Below, one piece after another: positions 54,831-63,143 of a stretch of DNA of 64,000 nucleotides. This DNA is from Dyella_D sp052115385. GTDB taxonomy: Bacteria; Pseudomonadota; Gammaproteobacteria; Xanthomonadales; Rhodanobacteraceae. The translations under genes were made by a program, and so were the position numbers. The stretch spans positions 810,800 through 874,799 of the forward strand of contig NZ_JBFRGP010000001.1 in assembly GCF_052115385.1 (NCBI RefSeq), given 5' to 3'. How positions within the stretch are numbered: the stretch's first letter is position 1; each line of letters opens with the position of its first letter. The notes under the pieces were generated by a model, which was not told the DNA's origin, made no database searches, and saw only the letters and a list, made by a program, of their open reading frames with translations.

Positions 54831-56294
54831 CTAGGGGCGTGGCTCCAGTTCTGCTGCCACCGTGCGCAGCATGCGCGCCGCACGTGCGCGGTCGCTTTCG
54901 CCTTCGGTGGGCGCGATCGGCAGATCCGGCGCGATGCCCGCCACCTCGTCGGTGCCGTCGGCACGCAGGCGCATGCAGTTGGGCACGCGCAAGCGCAGGC
55001 GCGAATGCGCAAGCACCAGCGGCGGAATGTCACCCATGAAGCCGCAGCCGTCGCCGCCGGTGCGCACGCCGATGGTTTTCGCCGTGCCGTTGTTCTGCAT
55101 GGTGGCTGCGAACATTTCGGCGGAGGAAAAGGTCTTGCCGTCGGTAAGCACGTAGGTCGGGCCGGGCCAGGCGCCGTAGAGGTCCTGCACGACGGTCGAC
55201 CACGCCAGGGCCTGCTCCGTTTTCTCGTCGCCATAGGCATGGGCTGGCAGGCCGGGCAGGGGGCCGTCGGCATAACCGGCGTCGATCACGCGGCGGCAGG
55301 CGACATCGCGCCACGCGCGGCGCTCCTGCCACACCCACGACAGATCGCACGGCGTCGCACCGAGGCTGGCCTTGCGTGCCTTGAACGCGGCCAGCGCTTT
55401 TTCCAGATCCGCCTTGGCCCTGGCACCGGGCTTGGCCGCCAGCGCCTCGGTCAGGCCGTCGATCTCCTCGTCGAGATAGCCTTTGCCCTCGGGAGCGTCC
55501 ACCACCAGCAGGCGCGACGAGGCGATCGGCCGGGTGCCGAACAGGCGCGGGATCCAGTCGCCGCTGTCGTCGCCGCCACCGTTGTTGCCGACGTCGACGA
55601 TCACCGCCTGCGCACCGGCGCTGCGCAGCGCTTTCAGTTGATCGGCCAGTTCCTTCAGCCACAGCTGGCCCGCCGCCTCGCCGATGGCGGCGCGGGTGAT
55701 CGGCGTGCTGGCCTTGCTTGCTTGCGCCCACGCCCGCTGGCAGGCCTGCGGGAAGCCGCGGACGCGGAACACCTGCAGGCGGACCAGGCCGATGCGCCGG
55801 CCGTCGACCTCGGCCAGGCCCACCCGGAACACGCTGCCCTGGCCATCGCCGAGCAGGCGCACCCCGGGCAGGCTCTCCAGCGGCAGGCTGAAGGCGACAT
55901 TGGCGGTGGAGGCGTGGCCGATCGCCGCGCAGCCGGAGATCGGATCGGCCGGATCCAGCGTCGCCTTGTCGGGCTCGGGCGCTTCGGTTTGCGCTGGCGC
56001 CTGGGTCGCCAGTTCGGAGAGATGGCCGTCGTGGAAGCCGGCGGCGAAGGCCCGCAAGGCTTCGCGCGCCTCGGCATCGCTGTGCGCTGCGTCCAGCGCG
56101 AGCTGGGTGCGGCGGGCGAGGGAGGGCACGTCGATGCCGCTTTCGTAGGAGCCCATCCAGGCCAGGTTGACGTAACGCGCCTGCAGCGCGGTCTTCAGCT
56201 GCGCGAAGTCGGCGCGCCAGGCGCTGGCGTCGTAAGGCGCGGGCGCGCTTATCAAGGCGGTGACCACCAGGGCGGCGCTCAGCAACGGGATCAT
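54831..56294 (-). CDS. Secreted S41-family (tail-specific type) peptidase
   Basis: A 487-residue exported protein. A short signal peptide (IPLLSAALVVTALISAPAP) is followed by a helical N-terminal region. The S41 core (about 215-450) has strand VIVDVGNNGGGDDSGDWIPRL and the catalytic serine within TFSSAEMFAATMQNNGTAKT. The lysine partner lies in the downstream TKTIGVRTGG-like segment. Tail-specific/C-terminal processing peptidases act on periplasmic substrates. It is 84 bp downstream of the AraC gene and just upstream of the M61 gene, forming a secreted-protease pair. Confidence 0.85.
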   Translation of the reverse strand: MIPLLSAALVVTALISAPAPYDASAWRADFAQLKTALQARYVNLAWMGSYESGIDVPSLARRTQLALDAAHSDAEAREALRAFAAGFHDGHLSELATQAPAQTEAPEPDKATLDPADPISGCAAIGHASTANVAFSLPLESLPGVRLLGDGQGSVFRVGLAEVDGRRIGLVRLQVFRVRGFPQACQRAWAQASKASTPITRAAIGEAAGQLWLKELADQLKALRSAGAQAVIVDVGNNGGGDDSGDWIPRLFGTRPIASSRLLVVDAPEGKGYLDEEIDGLTEALAAKPGARAKADLEKALAAFKARKASLGATPCDLSWVWQERRAWRDVACRRVIDAGYADGPLPGLPAHAYGDEKTEQALAWSTVVQDLYGAWPGPTYVLTDGKTFSSAEMFAATMQNNGTAKTIGVRTGGDGCGFMGDIPPLVLAHSRLRLRVPNCMRLRADGTDEVAGIAPDLPIAPTEGESDRARAARMLRTVAAELEPRP

Positions 56295-56378
56295 GGTTTC
56301 CAGCCTGCGTTCGGTTCCGCCGGGGAGCTTAGGCCCTGGGCGCCGGCACCGTCTTGGATCACCGCGACGATTGGGATG

Positions 56379-57137
56379 CTACGAACAGCGCCGCAATGCG
56401 GTCGGCGCGTAGCCGTAGGCCGCCTTGAAGGCGCGGGACAAATGCGACTGGTCGCAGAAGCCGCAGGCCTGCGCCACCTCGCTGAGCGGCGCATCCGTCT
56501 CGCCGACCAGGCGCAGCGCCTGCTGCAGCCGCAGCGTGCGCTGGTATTCGCCCGGCCCCAGTCCCAGCTCGCGGCGAAACGCGCGCGCCAGGCGCGCAGG
56601 ATGGATGTCGCAGAGCGCGGCCAGGCGTGCGATCGACAGCGGCTGGTCCAGATGGGCGGCGATGCATTCGCGCGCCTTGGCGACGCTGGCCGCGTCCTGC
56701 GTCGTGCCACGCCCGGCATGGCGGCCGAACAGGGCGACCAGTTCCCACGAGAGACCTTCCAGCGCCGCCGGCGAATGAGCGTCGGCCAGGCGAAGCTCTT
56801 GCGCCATGCGCTGACCCAGCCGCACCAGCTCCGGCGCGATGGCGACGGGCGCCTCGGCCAACGGCAGGCGCTCCGCCAGGTATTCCAGCATGGCCGTCGC
56901 GGGCGAAAGGCCGAGCTTCACCGCGCCGCCGGGTGCGAAAAGCTGCGCATGCGGTTCGCCCGGCGGATAGAACAGCAGCGCGCCCGCGCCATGCCATGCC
57001 GAGCGGCCGCGGATGGTTTCCTCGTAGCGGCCGTTCAATACCAGTGTGAGGCTGGGCGTTGCATGGCTGTGGACAGCCATCGGGGCGGAGCCGTAGCGCG
57101 AAATCCTGGCGTGGGCGGTAGCGGTAGACGGGTGCAT
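56379..57137 (-). CDS. AraC-family transcriptional regulator
   Basis: A 252-residue regulator with a cupin-like N-terminal ligand domain (about 10-120, HATPSLTLVLNGRYEETI, WHGAGALLFYPPGEPHAQ). The C-terminal double HTH spans about 155-250 (CIAAHLDQPLSIARLAALCDIHPARLARAFRRELGLGPGEYQRTLRLQQAL, EVAQACGFCDQSHLSRAFKAAYG). It lies immediately upstream of the S41 and M61 peptidase genes on the same strand and may control them. Ligand unknown. Confidence 0.9.
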   Translation of the reverse strand: MHPSTATAHARISRYGSAPMAVHSHATPSLTLVLNGRYEETIRGRSAWHGAGALLFYPPGEPHAQLFAPGGAVKLGLSPATAMLEYLAERLPLAEAPVAIAPELVRLGQRMAQELRLADAHSPAALEGLSWELVALFGRHAGRGTTQDAASVAKARECIAAHLDQPLSIARLAALCDIHPARLARAFRRELGLGPGEYQRTLRLQQALRLVGETDAPLSEVAQACGFCDQSHLSRAFKAAYGYAPTALRRCS

Positions 57138-57172
57138 GAATGCCTCGCTGAAAGCCTGGTGCGTGGGTCAAA

Positions 57173-57220
57173 GGGGCCGGAGGTAGTTAAGAGGGTTGCT
57201 CCTTAACTGCCTCCGGCCCC
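57173..57220. repeat. 48-bp near-perfect palindrome
   Basis: GGGGCCGGAGGTAGTTAAG (57173-57191) is mirrored by CTTAACTGCCTCCGGCCCC, with one mismatch in the stem. It lies between the AraC gene's promoter side and the end of the GH5 gene. No T-run. It looks like a miniature palindromic repeat rather than a plain terminator, and may also terminate the GH5 transcript. Confidence 0.8.
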
Positions 57221-57288
57221 GTTTGTCGCCATCCGCACGCTACCTGCTTTTAAAAGGCGCTGCTCGCGTTACCCGTTCACACCGTCCA

Positions 57289-58503
57289 CTAGCCGCCCGG
57301 AGGCGGAAGCGCGGCACCACCGGTCAAGGCGCGAGCATCATCGGTGCGGTTCAGTACTCCAGAGGACCGATCGAACAGTCCGAACGCATTATTGCCCGAG
57401 CCGTTATCGCTATCGTCCCAATACACCGGCCGAATGCCGAGGCTGTTGGCCTGGCTGACTACGTATTTGTCGAAATACGTCCGCGAGGCGAGATGCAAGT
57501 TGAGGTTGGTGCCGGTCAGGCCGGCCGTGCCGGTGCGGCGAACGGCGCCGAATTCACCCAGGAGCACGGGGATCCCTTTGCTGATGAATTGGGAGTTCAT
57601 TTTCTGCAGTTCCGCCGTCACGTAAGACTCCTCCGTGGCGGAAGTTGCGTTGCGGGTCGTCAGCGAGGAGGAATGGTAATTCTTGCCCCAGAAATACCAC
57701 ATCGATCCCCATGAGGCGTCGGCCGTCATGAGTGCGTATTGATACGGCGAGTAGTAATGCACTTCGAAGGCCAGATGCTTTGCCGGATCGGAGGGGATCG
57801 TGGTCACCCAGCTATTGGTGTTGTCGATGTTTCCGCCACCCGGCCCCTGCAGCACTAGCCAACGCGTCTGGTTGTTACCACCGGTGGCGCGAACCGCATT
57901 GATGAAGTTCTGGTAGTACTGCAACAGCACGTTGGTCTGCGCCTGCGAGGTCACGTTCGGTTCGTTGGCTACGGCGAAAAGCAGCTTCGAGTTGTAGCCC
58001 TTGAAGTTGTTCGCGATCTGGGTCCAGTAGGAAACCAGTTTCGCATTGACGTTCGAATCGAAACTGTTGAAGTTCGAGTTCTCGAACCAGCCGCCATCCC
58101 AATGATCGTTGATGATCACCGTGAGATTGGCCGCCTGGGCCCATTGCACGACCTGGGTGACCGTGGCCATGTAGGACGCGTTGATCACGTGCGTATTCGG
58201 ATCGGCGTTGTGGTCCCACGCGCAGGGAATGCGAATGGTGTTGAAGCCGGCGGCCGCGACGTTATTGATCAGCTTCTGCTTGGGCATGGTCGCGCCCGAC
58301 CAGGTGGCTTCCAGCGTATTGCCGAGATTCCAGCCATAGGTTGGATTGGCGAGTTGCGCGTGTCCGCCCAGGGGGAGCAGCGACAAGCCGACCGCCAGCA
58401 GCAGCGCGGGTATGACGCGTGGCTTTCGCTGGCCTGCAGGCAGCAGGCGGCGAGCAGCCGCAAGCGTTTGAATGCGGGTGACGGTCCATGGGCGTAAACG
58501 CAT
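57289..58503 (-). CDS. Secreted GH5-family endoglucanase
   Basis: A 404-residue exported glycoside hydrolase. The signal region is long (hydrophobic VIPALLLAVGLSLLPLG, cleavage at about HAQ, residue 50). The TIM-barrel has the acid/base glutamate in FAVANEPNVT and the nucleophile in PVLLGEFGAVRR, the hallmark pair of GH5; NTIRIPCAWDHN and NDHWDGGWFE are also family motifs. It hydrolyses beta-1,4-glucans such as cellulose outside the cell. The C-terminus ends ALPPPGG, resembling the start of a linker to a carbohydrate-binding module, but no module follows. A different start among several in-frame codons is possible. Confidence 0.9.
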   Translation of the reverse strand: MRLRPWTVTRIQTLAAARRLLPAGQRKPRVIPALLLAVGLSLLPLGGHAQLANPTYGWNLGNTLEATWSGATMPKQKLINNVAAAGFNTIRIPCAWDHNADPNTHVINASYMATVTQVVQWAQAANLTVIINDHWDGGWFENSNFNSFDSNVNAKLVSYWTQIANNFKGYNSKLLFAVANEPNVTSQAQTNVLLQYYQNFINAVRATGGNNQTRWLVLQGPGGGNIDNTNSWVTTIPSDPAKHLAFEVHYYSPYQYALMTADASWGSMWYFWGKNYHSSSLTTRNATSATEESYVTAELQKMNSQFISKGIPVLLGEFGAVRRTGTAGLTGTNLNLHLASRTYFDKYVVSQANSLGIRPVYWDDSDNGSGNNAFGLFDRSSGVLNRTDDARALTGGAALPPPGG

Positions 58504-58738
58504 ACTGGGAAACCCTCTCAGTTGACGGGAACGGAAGAGTTCATCCGGCGCATGGCGATCGCCGTGATCGCCAGTCGTGCATGCTGAGAAGGCCGCGGGT
58601 GGTGCGCAATTATGAAATCGATAAAGGCGCTTGATGTTTATTCGTTTGCAATCGCCGCATTCGGGGCGGTGAGGGGATGAAGGAGGCGCGCAAGCTCAAA
58701 CCGGATCACCGCGGTGAAAACCCAGTGAACGCCCTGGC
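58504..58738. other. Region upstream of the GH5 gene
   Basis: 235 bp without a gene; AT-rich centre around 58610-58640. It holds the promoter of the GH5 gene and the 3' end of the peptide-modification cluster. No confident -35/-10 or terminator was found. Confidence 0.45.
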
Positions 58739-59362
58739 CTAGCTACGCGCCACATCCTCGCTATCCACCGGCATCACGCTGAGCGTGTCCCCACGTGCAT
58801 CCAGCAGCAGCGTCACCGGGTCGGATAGTGGTGCTGGCGCGGATGCCTGCTCGCCGAGCAGGCTGCCGATGTCGTGGTGCAGCGTGACCAGGCACAGGCG
58901 CGGATCGTCCTCGTGCTCTGCGGGCGGCTGGCGCGGGGCGCGCATCACGTGGTGGCAGGCCAGTTCGAAGGTGAGCAGGTCGCGCAAGGCATCCACCGGC
59001 CAATCGATCGCCGCTGGATGGGCGAGCAGCCAGTGCGCGAAGCGGTGGGCTTCGAGCAGGTATTGCAGGGTGCTTTCCGGCTCGTCGGCGAAATAGGCGT
59101 CGAGCACGCCGCCCAGGATCTCGCCCAGGCGGCGGCAAGTGCGCGGCAACACGGAATGGATCGGGATGATGCGATTGATGCGGTAGAGCGTGCAGTTCAT
59201 GCGCATGCCCGAGCTGCGCGCCATCACCCACAGGCGCCGCCGTTCGCGCTGCGTCAACGCGTAGTCGTGCAGCGCCCGCTGCGGCTGCGCGGCGACCTCG
59301 GCGCTGTGCAGCGGCGAGGCGATCAGATCGCCAAGCGCGCGCTGGAACTCGGCAAGGGACAT
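58739..59362 (-). CDS. MNIO partner protein (MbnC-like role)
   Basis: A 207-residue protein encoded directly after the DUF692 gene, overlapping it by 40 bp. The N-terminal SLAEFQRALGDLIASP and the LHDYALTQRERRRLWVMARSSGM block, then NCTLYRINRIIPIHSVLPRTCRRLG, have the look of DUF2063-like helical partner proteins that accompany DUF692 enzymes and bind the precursor leader. No signal peptide. Start MSLAEFQRALGDLI at 59362. By analogy with MbnC/TglI it would recruit the peptide substrate to the oxidase. I cannot name a characterised orthologue. Confidence 0.7.
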   Translation of the reverse strand: MSLAEFQRALGDLIASPLHSAEVAAQPQRALHDYALTQRERRRLWVMARSSGMRMNCTLYRINRIIPIHSVLPRTCRRLGEILGGVLDAYFADEPESTLQYLLEAHRFAHWLLAHPAAIDWPVDALRDLLTFELACHHVMRAPRQPPAEHEDDPRLCLVTLHHDIGSLLGEQASAPAPLSDPVTLLLDARGDTLSVMPVDSEDVARS

Positions 59363-60252
59363 GGCACGGTGCTCACGGAGGGTTGCAGCGCCTGGCGCGC
59401 AAGCGCGATCTGCGCGAGTACGCCGTGGTCGCCCATCAGGGGAAAGTACGATTCGAGGAATTCGAACGTCACGCCGCGCAGATGCGGGCAGCGTGGCGCC
59501 ACCAGGGCCAGCAGCTCGAACACTTCCGGCGGGCATGGCCCCGAATGGGAGTCCAGGTAGATGCCGTGCATGGTCGAGCCGCCGGCGATGTGGATCTCCT
59601 GCACGGCATCCAGATTCAACTCATCGATAAAGTCGATGGGCGAGCGGCCGAGGTTCTTCGCGTTCACATGCAAGTTGTGCAGGTCCAGCAGCACGCCGCA
59701 GCCGGTGCGTTCGACCAGCGCATTGAGGAAGGCCGGCTCGCTCATTTCCGAGAACGGCACGGGCGTGTATTCCACGCCGTTCTCGAACAGCATGGGCTGG
59801 CCGAGCACATCCTGCGCTTGCTGGATGCGCGTGCAGAGCAGGTCGAGCAATTCCTCGTCCCACGGCAAGGGCAGGGCGAGACCCGCATGGTGATCGCTGC
59901 CCGCCGCCTGCGCGATGCGCACCGCGGCCAGGTGCTCGCTGATCCAGGTGAAACCGTAGCGGGCCTGCCAGGCCTTGAGCTGGTGGACGTAATCGAGATC
60001 GAACAACGACGCGCTGGCGATGGACAAGCCGACGCCATGCGCCACCACGGGTTTCTTCGCCGTGATGCGATCGAGCAGATCGATCTCGTTGGGCAGCGGC
60101 ACGAAGCGCTGGCTGGCGCCGCGGCCGTGGTCATTCCAGAAGCGCTCGGGAATCACCGAATAGAAATCGACGGCGTCGGAGCAGTGCTCGACGAAATGCG
60201 CGAGAGACGGGTTGAACAACACCCCGACGCCGATCGAGTGACGCTTGAACAT
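59323..60252 (-). CDS. DUF692/MNIO family multinuclear iron oxidase
   Basis: A 309-residue TIM-barrel enzyme of the multinuclear non-heme iron oxidative family (like MbnB, TglH). Metal-ligand motifs are in order: H72 (VVAHGVGLS), E106-H107 (WISEHLA), E157-N158 (LFENGVEY), D190 (LLDLHNLHVNA), H221 (EIHIAGG), D234/H236 (YLDSHSG), E264 (VTFEF). These enzymes oxidise cysteine or other side chains in short peptides. It lies 18 bp after the CPAC peptide gene and overlaps its partner gene. Not a bufferin-type setting, because the upstream peptide has no signal sequence. Confidence 0.92.
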   Translation of the reverse strand: MFKRHSIGVGVLFNPSLAHFVEHCSDAVDFYSVIPERFWNDHGRGASQRFVPLPNEIDLLDRITAKKPVVAHGVGLSIASASLFDLDYVHQLKAWQARYGFTWISEHLAAVRIAQAAGSDHHAGLALPLPWDEELLDLLCTRIQQAQDVLGQPMLFENGVEYTPVPFSEMSEPAFLNALVERTGCGVLLDLHNLHVNAKNLGRSPIDFIDELNLDAVQEIHIAGGSTMHGIYLDSHSGPCPPEVFELLALVAPRCPHLRGVTFEFLESYFPLMGDHGVLAQIALARQALQPSVSTVPCPLPSSSARLAI

Positions 60253-60270
60253 GTGGCGGTAACCGTCGGA

Positions 60271-60546
60271 TCAGGCTGCTGCGGTCCGGGCGCCGATCTG
60301 CGCGTTGGCGCGTTCGACGACGTGCGCGGCTTCGGACGCGACCAGGATCACCGGGTCATCCGAGATATGGTACGGGACACCCGACGTGCAGGCCGGGCAC
60401 CCGGTCAGGCCGCGGATGATTTCCTGGCGCAGCTTGTCGTACTTGGACGCATCGGCAAACGAGGCACCCTTCGGCAGGTACAGCTTGAGCACCTGCTGGC
60501 CGTTGGTATGTTCGAGCCGGAACTCGGCAGCGCGTTTGTTGGACAT
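60271..60546 (-). CDS. Candidate RiPP precursor with CPAC motif
   Basis: A 91-residue cytosolic protein. Residues 1-45 (MSNKRAAEFRLEHTNGQQVL... up to RGLTG) resemble a leader; C50 and C53 form CPAC in GLTGCPACTSGVPYHISDD, the only cysteines and the likely modification sites; the C-terminal 25 residues are alanine-rich. CTGGAG precedes the ATG at 60546. It sits first in the three-gene operon, 18 bp before the DUF692 gene. The CPACTSG-type small protein occurs in other genomes, from memory, but I know of no characterised product. It could instead be a non-substrate accessory protein. Confidence 0.65.
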   Translation of the reverse strand: MSNKRAAEFRLEHTNGQQVLKLYLPKGASFADASKYDKLRQEIIRGLTGCPACTSGVPYHISDDPVILVASEAAHVVERANAQIGARTAAA

Positions 60547-60716
60547 GGTGTTCTCCAGAGTCATCAGTAGTGGCTCCGCGAGGGCGGAGCGGCGGCTACT
60601 GTGCGCCTGGTGGATGCGGGGCGGCATCCGTCAGTGGAGCTATGCATGGGTCGTGCGTGCGATGTAGGGGATCGCTTACGTGCGCTGCTGGGGTTGGCTG
60701 ATCGTGCATGAGTGAT

Positions 60717-60762
60717 GTATGGCCGGGTTGATGCATGGCCGGGTTGACGCATGCGGGTTGAT
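60717..60762. repeat. Tandem 16-bp repeats upstream of the CPAC operon
   Basis: GTATGGCCGGGTTGAT, GCATGGCCGGGTTGAC and GCATGCGGGTTGAT stand head to tail, followed by a partial GCATGG. They lie about 170 bp upstream of the precursor gene start, in the gap after the SDR gene. Confidence 0.75.
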
Positions 60763-60809
60763 GCATGGTTGTCCTGAACGCATCTGTTTCATCGCGCCCC
60801 GCCCAGGCC

Positions 60810-61553
60810 TCACACGCCAGCCAATGCCACCGCATCCGCTCCCGCCGGCAGGCGCATCGGGCTGTCCGGTTCGTTGACGGCGCGCCATACCGCCTCGGCG
60901 ACATCGGACGACTGCGTCACCGGATCGGTCGACTGCGCCCAGCCATCGAAGATCTTCCTGGCCAGCTCGGTGTATGCCTCGTGGAAGCCGCCCTGCATGC
61001 GTGACCGCGCGTTCTCGCCGAAACGCGTTTCCGGCGCGCGCCCCGGCAACACCAGCCGCACGCGGATATGGAACGGTTCCAGCTCCAGCGCCAGCGATTC
61101 GGTGAACGCATTCACGGCCGCCTTGCTGGCGGTGTAGACGGACAGAAGATGCAGCGGCTTGAGCGTGACGCTGGAGGTGACGTTGACGATGACGCCAGCC
61201 TGGCGCTGGCGAAACTGCGGCAGCACCGCCTGGGTCATGGCGATGGTGCCGAAGGTATTGGTCTCGAACAGTTCGCGCGCCGCGTCCATCGCGATCCCTT
61301 CCAACGCATTGAGCAAGCCGATGCCGGCGTTGTTGACGAGGGCATCGATGGGGCCGGCGGTATCGATGAGCTGGCGAATGCTGTGCGGATCGGTCACGTC
61401 CAGTGGCAGCACGCGCAGTTGCGGCGAGGGCGGCAGCAAGTCCTGGCGCGGCGTGCGCATGGTGGCGATGACGTTCCAGCCGTGGTTGAGGAAATGACGT
61501 GCGATCTCGAGGCCGAAGCCGGACGAGCAGCCGGTGATCAGGATGGTTTTCAT
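60810..61553 (-). CDS. SDR-family oxidoreductase
   Basis: A 247-residue short-chain dehydrogenase with a complete site: TGCSSGFGLEIARHFL (residues 7-22), NNAGIG, catalytic serine in VNVTSSVTLKPL and YTASK (tyrosine and lysine). Similar to the classical/RDH-like group. Start at ATG 61553 (MKTILITGCSSG), where a TGAAAACC-type context and divergent AraC gene lie beyond. It diverges from the AraC regulator at 61654, with a 100-bp gap, a common regulator-target arrangement. Confidence 0.9.
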   Translation of the reverse strand: MKTILITGCSSGFGLEIARHFLNHGWNVIATMRTPRQDLLPPSPQLRVLPLDVTDPHSIRQLIDTAGPIDALVNNAGIGLLNALEGIAMDAARELFETNTFGTIAMTQAVLPQFRQRQAGVIVNVTSSVTLKPLHLLSVYTASKAAVNAFTESLALELEPFHIRVRLVLPGRAPETRFGENARSRMQGGFHEAYTELARKIFDGWAQSTDPVTQSSDVAEAVWRAVNEPDSPMRLPAGADAVALAGV

Positions 61554-61653
61554 GCGGGTTCCTGTGCGGGTGGAGGTGATGCACCCACGATAGGCAGCGC
61601 GAGCTGGACGGGCTACCATCGGAAGTCCGTATTTCATTGGCAACAGTCCAGAC

Positions 61654-62565
61654 GTGGCTGATCCACTCTCGGAAGTCGTCTCCTTGCTGCAGCCCTCGGC
61701 CGGGTTTTCCAAACTCGTCAGCGCCGCCGGCCGCTGGCGAGTGCGCCGCACCGAGGTCGGGCGGCCGTTCTACTGCGTGGTACTGGAGGGCTCGCTTCGG
61801 CTTGCGCTGGAAGGACGCGAGCCGCAGGTACTCCAGGCCGACGATTTCGTGCTGATCCCCGCCGCGCAGAACTTCAGCACCTCAAGCCTCGATCCGCCGG
61901 ACGATCAGGTGGACCTGCTGCCCACGCTGCTGCCCAGCGGCGAATTCCGGCTCGGTGCGCCAGAGGACCCGGCGCAAGTGCGCATGATGGTCGGCTACTG
62001 CACCTTCGCTTCGCCGGATGCGGCCATGCTGGTGTCGCTGCTGCCGCAACTGGTCCATGTGCGCGACGAAAAGCGCCTCGGCACCCTGGTGCGGCTGGTC
62101 AACGAGGAATCGCGCGGAGAGCGGGCAGGGCGTGACGCAGTGCTGACGCGCCTGCTGGAAGTGCTGTTGATCGAAGCCTTGCGCTCCACCGCGGGTACCG
62201 CCGCCTCGCCGGGCCTGCTGCGTGGCTTGGCCGATACGCGCGTGGCGGTGGCATTGCGGCGCATGCATGAGTCGCCGGCGCAGGCTTGGACGGTGGCGCA
62301 ACTGGCGAAGGAGGCAGCGCTGTCGCGCTCGGCGTTCTTCGAGCGTTTCAGTCGCACGGTCGGCGTGGCGCCGATGGAATACCTGCTCGCCTGGCGAATG
62401 GCGCTCGCCAAGAAGTGGTTGGGCGATAAAGAGCTCGGTATCGCGGACGTCGCCGAGCGGGTGGGTTATAGCTCGGCGAGTACATTCAGCGTGGCGTTCA
62501 CCCGGCATGTCGGTGTGCCGCCGGCGCGCTACGCACGCAAGCAGGCACCGCTGCCTGCTGCGTGA
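61654..62565 (+). CDS. AraC-family regulator with cupin_6 ligand domain
   Basis: A 303-residue regulator starting at GTG 61654 (MADPLSEVVSLLQPSAGFSKLV). The N-terminal cupin-type domain (about 10-185: FYCVVLEGSLRLALEG, DDFVLIPAAQNFSTSS) resembles AraC_binding-2/cupin_6 regulators. The C-terminal double HTH spans about 205-300 (AWTVAQLAKEAALSRSAFFERFSRTVG and IADVAERVGYSSASTFSVAFTRHVG). Adjacent, divergent SDR is the probable target. Ligand unknown. Confidence 0.92.
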   Translation: MADPLSEVVSLLQPSAGFSKLVSAAGRWRVRRTEVGRPFYCVVLEGSLRLALEGREPQVLQADDFVLIPAAQNFSTSSLDPPDDQVDLLPTLLPSGEFRLGAPEDPAQVRMMVGYCTFASPDAAMLVSLLPQLVHVRDEKRLGTLVRLVNEESRGERAGRDAVLTRLLEVLLIEALRSTAGTAASPGLLRGLADTRVAVALRRMHESPAQAWTVAQLAKEAALSRSAFFERFSRTVGVAPMEYLLAWRMALAKKWLGDKELGIADVAERVGYSSASTFSVAFTRHVGVPPARYARKQAPLPAA

Positions 62566-62804
62566 GGCCATTAAAGGCAGAATAATCGGACGGATTGATC
62601 CTTATCGGATTTATTGCATACGCAATCCAGGCGTGCGCCTACAGACAACTAAAAATCGATTTGATAGTGTCGATGGCGTTGCCCGCGGAGTGATTTCAGA
62701 AGCGCGTCGCGGGCAACCATGGCAGCGATGTCGTGAAAGCGCGGGCCGCAGGAGTTGCACCTCCTACGACCCGCTGACCATCACCAACTAAAGAGGAGTT
62801 GATC

Positions 62805-62906
62805 ATGGCTGTGCCAGATCATACGAGATTCGCGCGCTCGCCGATCCCCCGGGCGGCATACCCCCCGAACATTCGGGCTGTCCGGCGACATCGCGGACAG
62901 GGTTGA
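62805..62906 (+). CDS. Doubtful 33-residue reading frame
   Basis: Starts MAVPDHTRFARSPIPRAAYP and ends RHRGQG. It is preceded by AAAGAGGAG at ideal spacing, the main argument for it. The product is basic with no recognisable motif. Could be a leader peptide or chance. Confidence 0.3.
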   Translation: MAVPDHTRFARSPIPRAAYPPNIRAVRRHRGQG

Positions 62907-63068
62907 AGAGTCGCGGCCTAAGAGTTTTCGCAGGAATTATCCGAGCCGTGTAACCCGGCGCGTTGCCTTGCGCAACGGCGAAAGCTGCTGAAGCCGCAAA
63001 CCACTTCCTCAATCAAGCCGCCCGGTGCCCAGCTGTTGGGCTACCGGTGAATCCTCGAGTCCGTAAGG

Positions 63069-63107
63069 TCGGCGGCACGCCGTGCTGGTTGGCGGCGTGC
63101 CGTTTTA
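63069..63107 (+). terminator. Terminator-like hairpin in the leader of the 63144 gene
   Basis: CGGCACGCC/GGCGTGCCG with a short loop, followed by TTTT and then AAGGAGCGG. It lies about 40 nt before the small gene, so it may attenuate it. Confidence 0.65.
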
Positions 63108-63143
63108 AGGAGCGGGGATGCGGCGCGTAGCAAGGAGTTGCTT

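Larger units (their letters stand above)
62566..63143. other. 578-bp region before the 63144 gene
   Basis: No convincing long gene. It begins with AT-rich DNA, then short inverted repeats, a doubtful 33-codon frame at 62805-62906, and a hairpin (63069-63107) followed by TTTT just before a strong ribosome binding site. The layout looks like a long untranslated leader or remnant of an accessory element. Confidence 0.5.

Noticed and set aside
60596..60904. Minus-strand frame with His/Pro repeats over the tandem repeats
   Set aside because: The apparent repeat peptide is only the 16-bp DNA repeat read in one frame; there is no supporting start site.
62803..63012. 69-residue minus-strand frame in the leader before 63144
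   Set aside because: No ribosome binding site, no hydrophobic or charged pattern suggesting a real protein, and it overlaps hairpins.
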